64,000 bases of DNA, from assembly GCA_030430565.1 (NCBI GenBank), contig JAUIKS010000016.1:62001-126000 (forward strand), in the 5' to 3' direction. The position numbers were made by a program, and so were the translations under genes. Under the pieces are notes generated by a model, which was not told the DNA's origin, searched no databases, and saw only the letters and a list, made by a program, of their open reading frames with translations. Positions 63,868 through 64,000 of this stretch are shown here, in pieces. Each line of letters starts with the position of its first letter. Position 1 is the first letter of the stretch. This DNA is from Polyangia bacterium (GTDB lineage Bacteria; Myxococcota_A; Polyangia; Nannocystales; Nannocystaceae).

Positions 63868-64000
63868 CGTCGAGCCGCGGGCTCGGGAGTGCGGGTGAAT
63901 GTCCCCGAGTACAGGGATGAAACGGAGCGCGATGCTGTTCTCGCATTCGCGCGTGGTCGTTGGCTGGCTGGGCTCAGACTTGCGTCTGAAGCCTGAGCAC

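Overview
The window is about 72% G+C by eye. It is packed with lipoproteins carrying Ser/Thr/Gly-rich linkers, FG-GAP/VCBS secreted proteins, a C-terminus of the MYXO-CTERM type, eukaryote-like Ser/Thr kinases paired with ECF sigma factors, and hybrid histidine kinases. That mix points to a myxobacterium (Myxococcota); the Thr/Ser-rich 'TTGDTETTG' style of linker fits the Nannocystis/Plesiocystis/Enhygromyxa side of the group best. This placement is inferred from content only. I see no rRNA, tRNA, CRISPR array, transposase or phage integrase.

Layout. 1-3.1 kb: a truncated M16 peptidase, an amidohydrolase and a PD40-like lipoprotein. 3.2-6.9 kb: signalling (hybrid histidine kinase, membrane adenylate cyclase). 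7.0-9.8 kb: an acetyltransferase, a small membrane protein, and the oddest gene of the window: a stand-alone copy of the N-terminal clamp/zinc-finger region of RNA polymerase beta-prime fused to a TIGR02996-type module. 9.85-17.5 kb: a VCBS surface protein, a kinase with two GspC-like PDZ domains divergent from an ECF sigma factor, a response regulator with a PATAN-like domain, and a free Hpt protein. 17.7-19.7 kb: PlsC-type acyltransferase, SLOG protein, SRPBCC protein. 19.95-22.1 kb: four tandem paralogues with a zinc ribbon in front of a lipobox. 22.2-25.0 kb: acyl-CoA ligase, a tiny 2OG-oxygenase-like protein, a lipoprotein. 25.2-32.0 kb: a second ECF sigma/kinase operon, flanked on both sides by a 30-bp element that is 29/30 identical, and an FG-GAP protein. 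32.1-41.7 kb: a tripartite HAE1 RND efflux operon divergent from an NtrB/NtrC-like two-component pair. 41.8-52.9 kb: lipoproteins, a 1084-residue multi-domain RNA-repair-type protein, an M14 peptidase, a degenerate AAA-like protein, a small P-loop kinase and a VWA lipoprotein. 53.0-55.1 kb: a lipoprotein with a phage-type S74 chaperone domain, a tetR remnant and a His-tailed EamA transporter. 55.2-62.6 kb: a BlaI-like repressor plus M56 membrane peptidase leading straight into a CzcCBA-like metal efflux operon. 62.7-63.9 kb: a small membrane protein and a Tat-type exported protein; 63868-64000 shows no gene.

How the parts may work together. (i) The hybrid kinase lacks an Hpt domain and a free Hpt protein lies 12 kb away; both have GACATGTC palindromes next to their starts. 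(ii) A promoter-like signature TTGATC-N15-TA precedes five genes for exported proteins, two of which flank the ECF sigma/kinase operon, suggesting a local ECF regulon. (iii) The BlaI-like repressor, its M56 partner with a His/Cys-rich loop and the metal pump form one translationally coupled run, with a TCCGA-N7-TCGGA dyad before the repressor and again at the first pump gene.

No gap between genes exceeds 300 bases.
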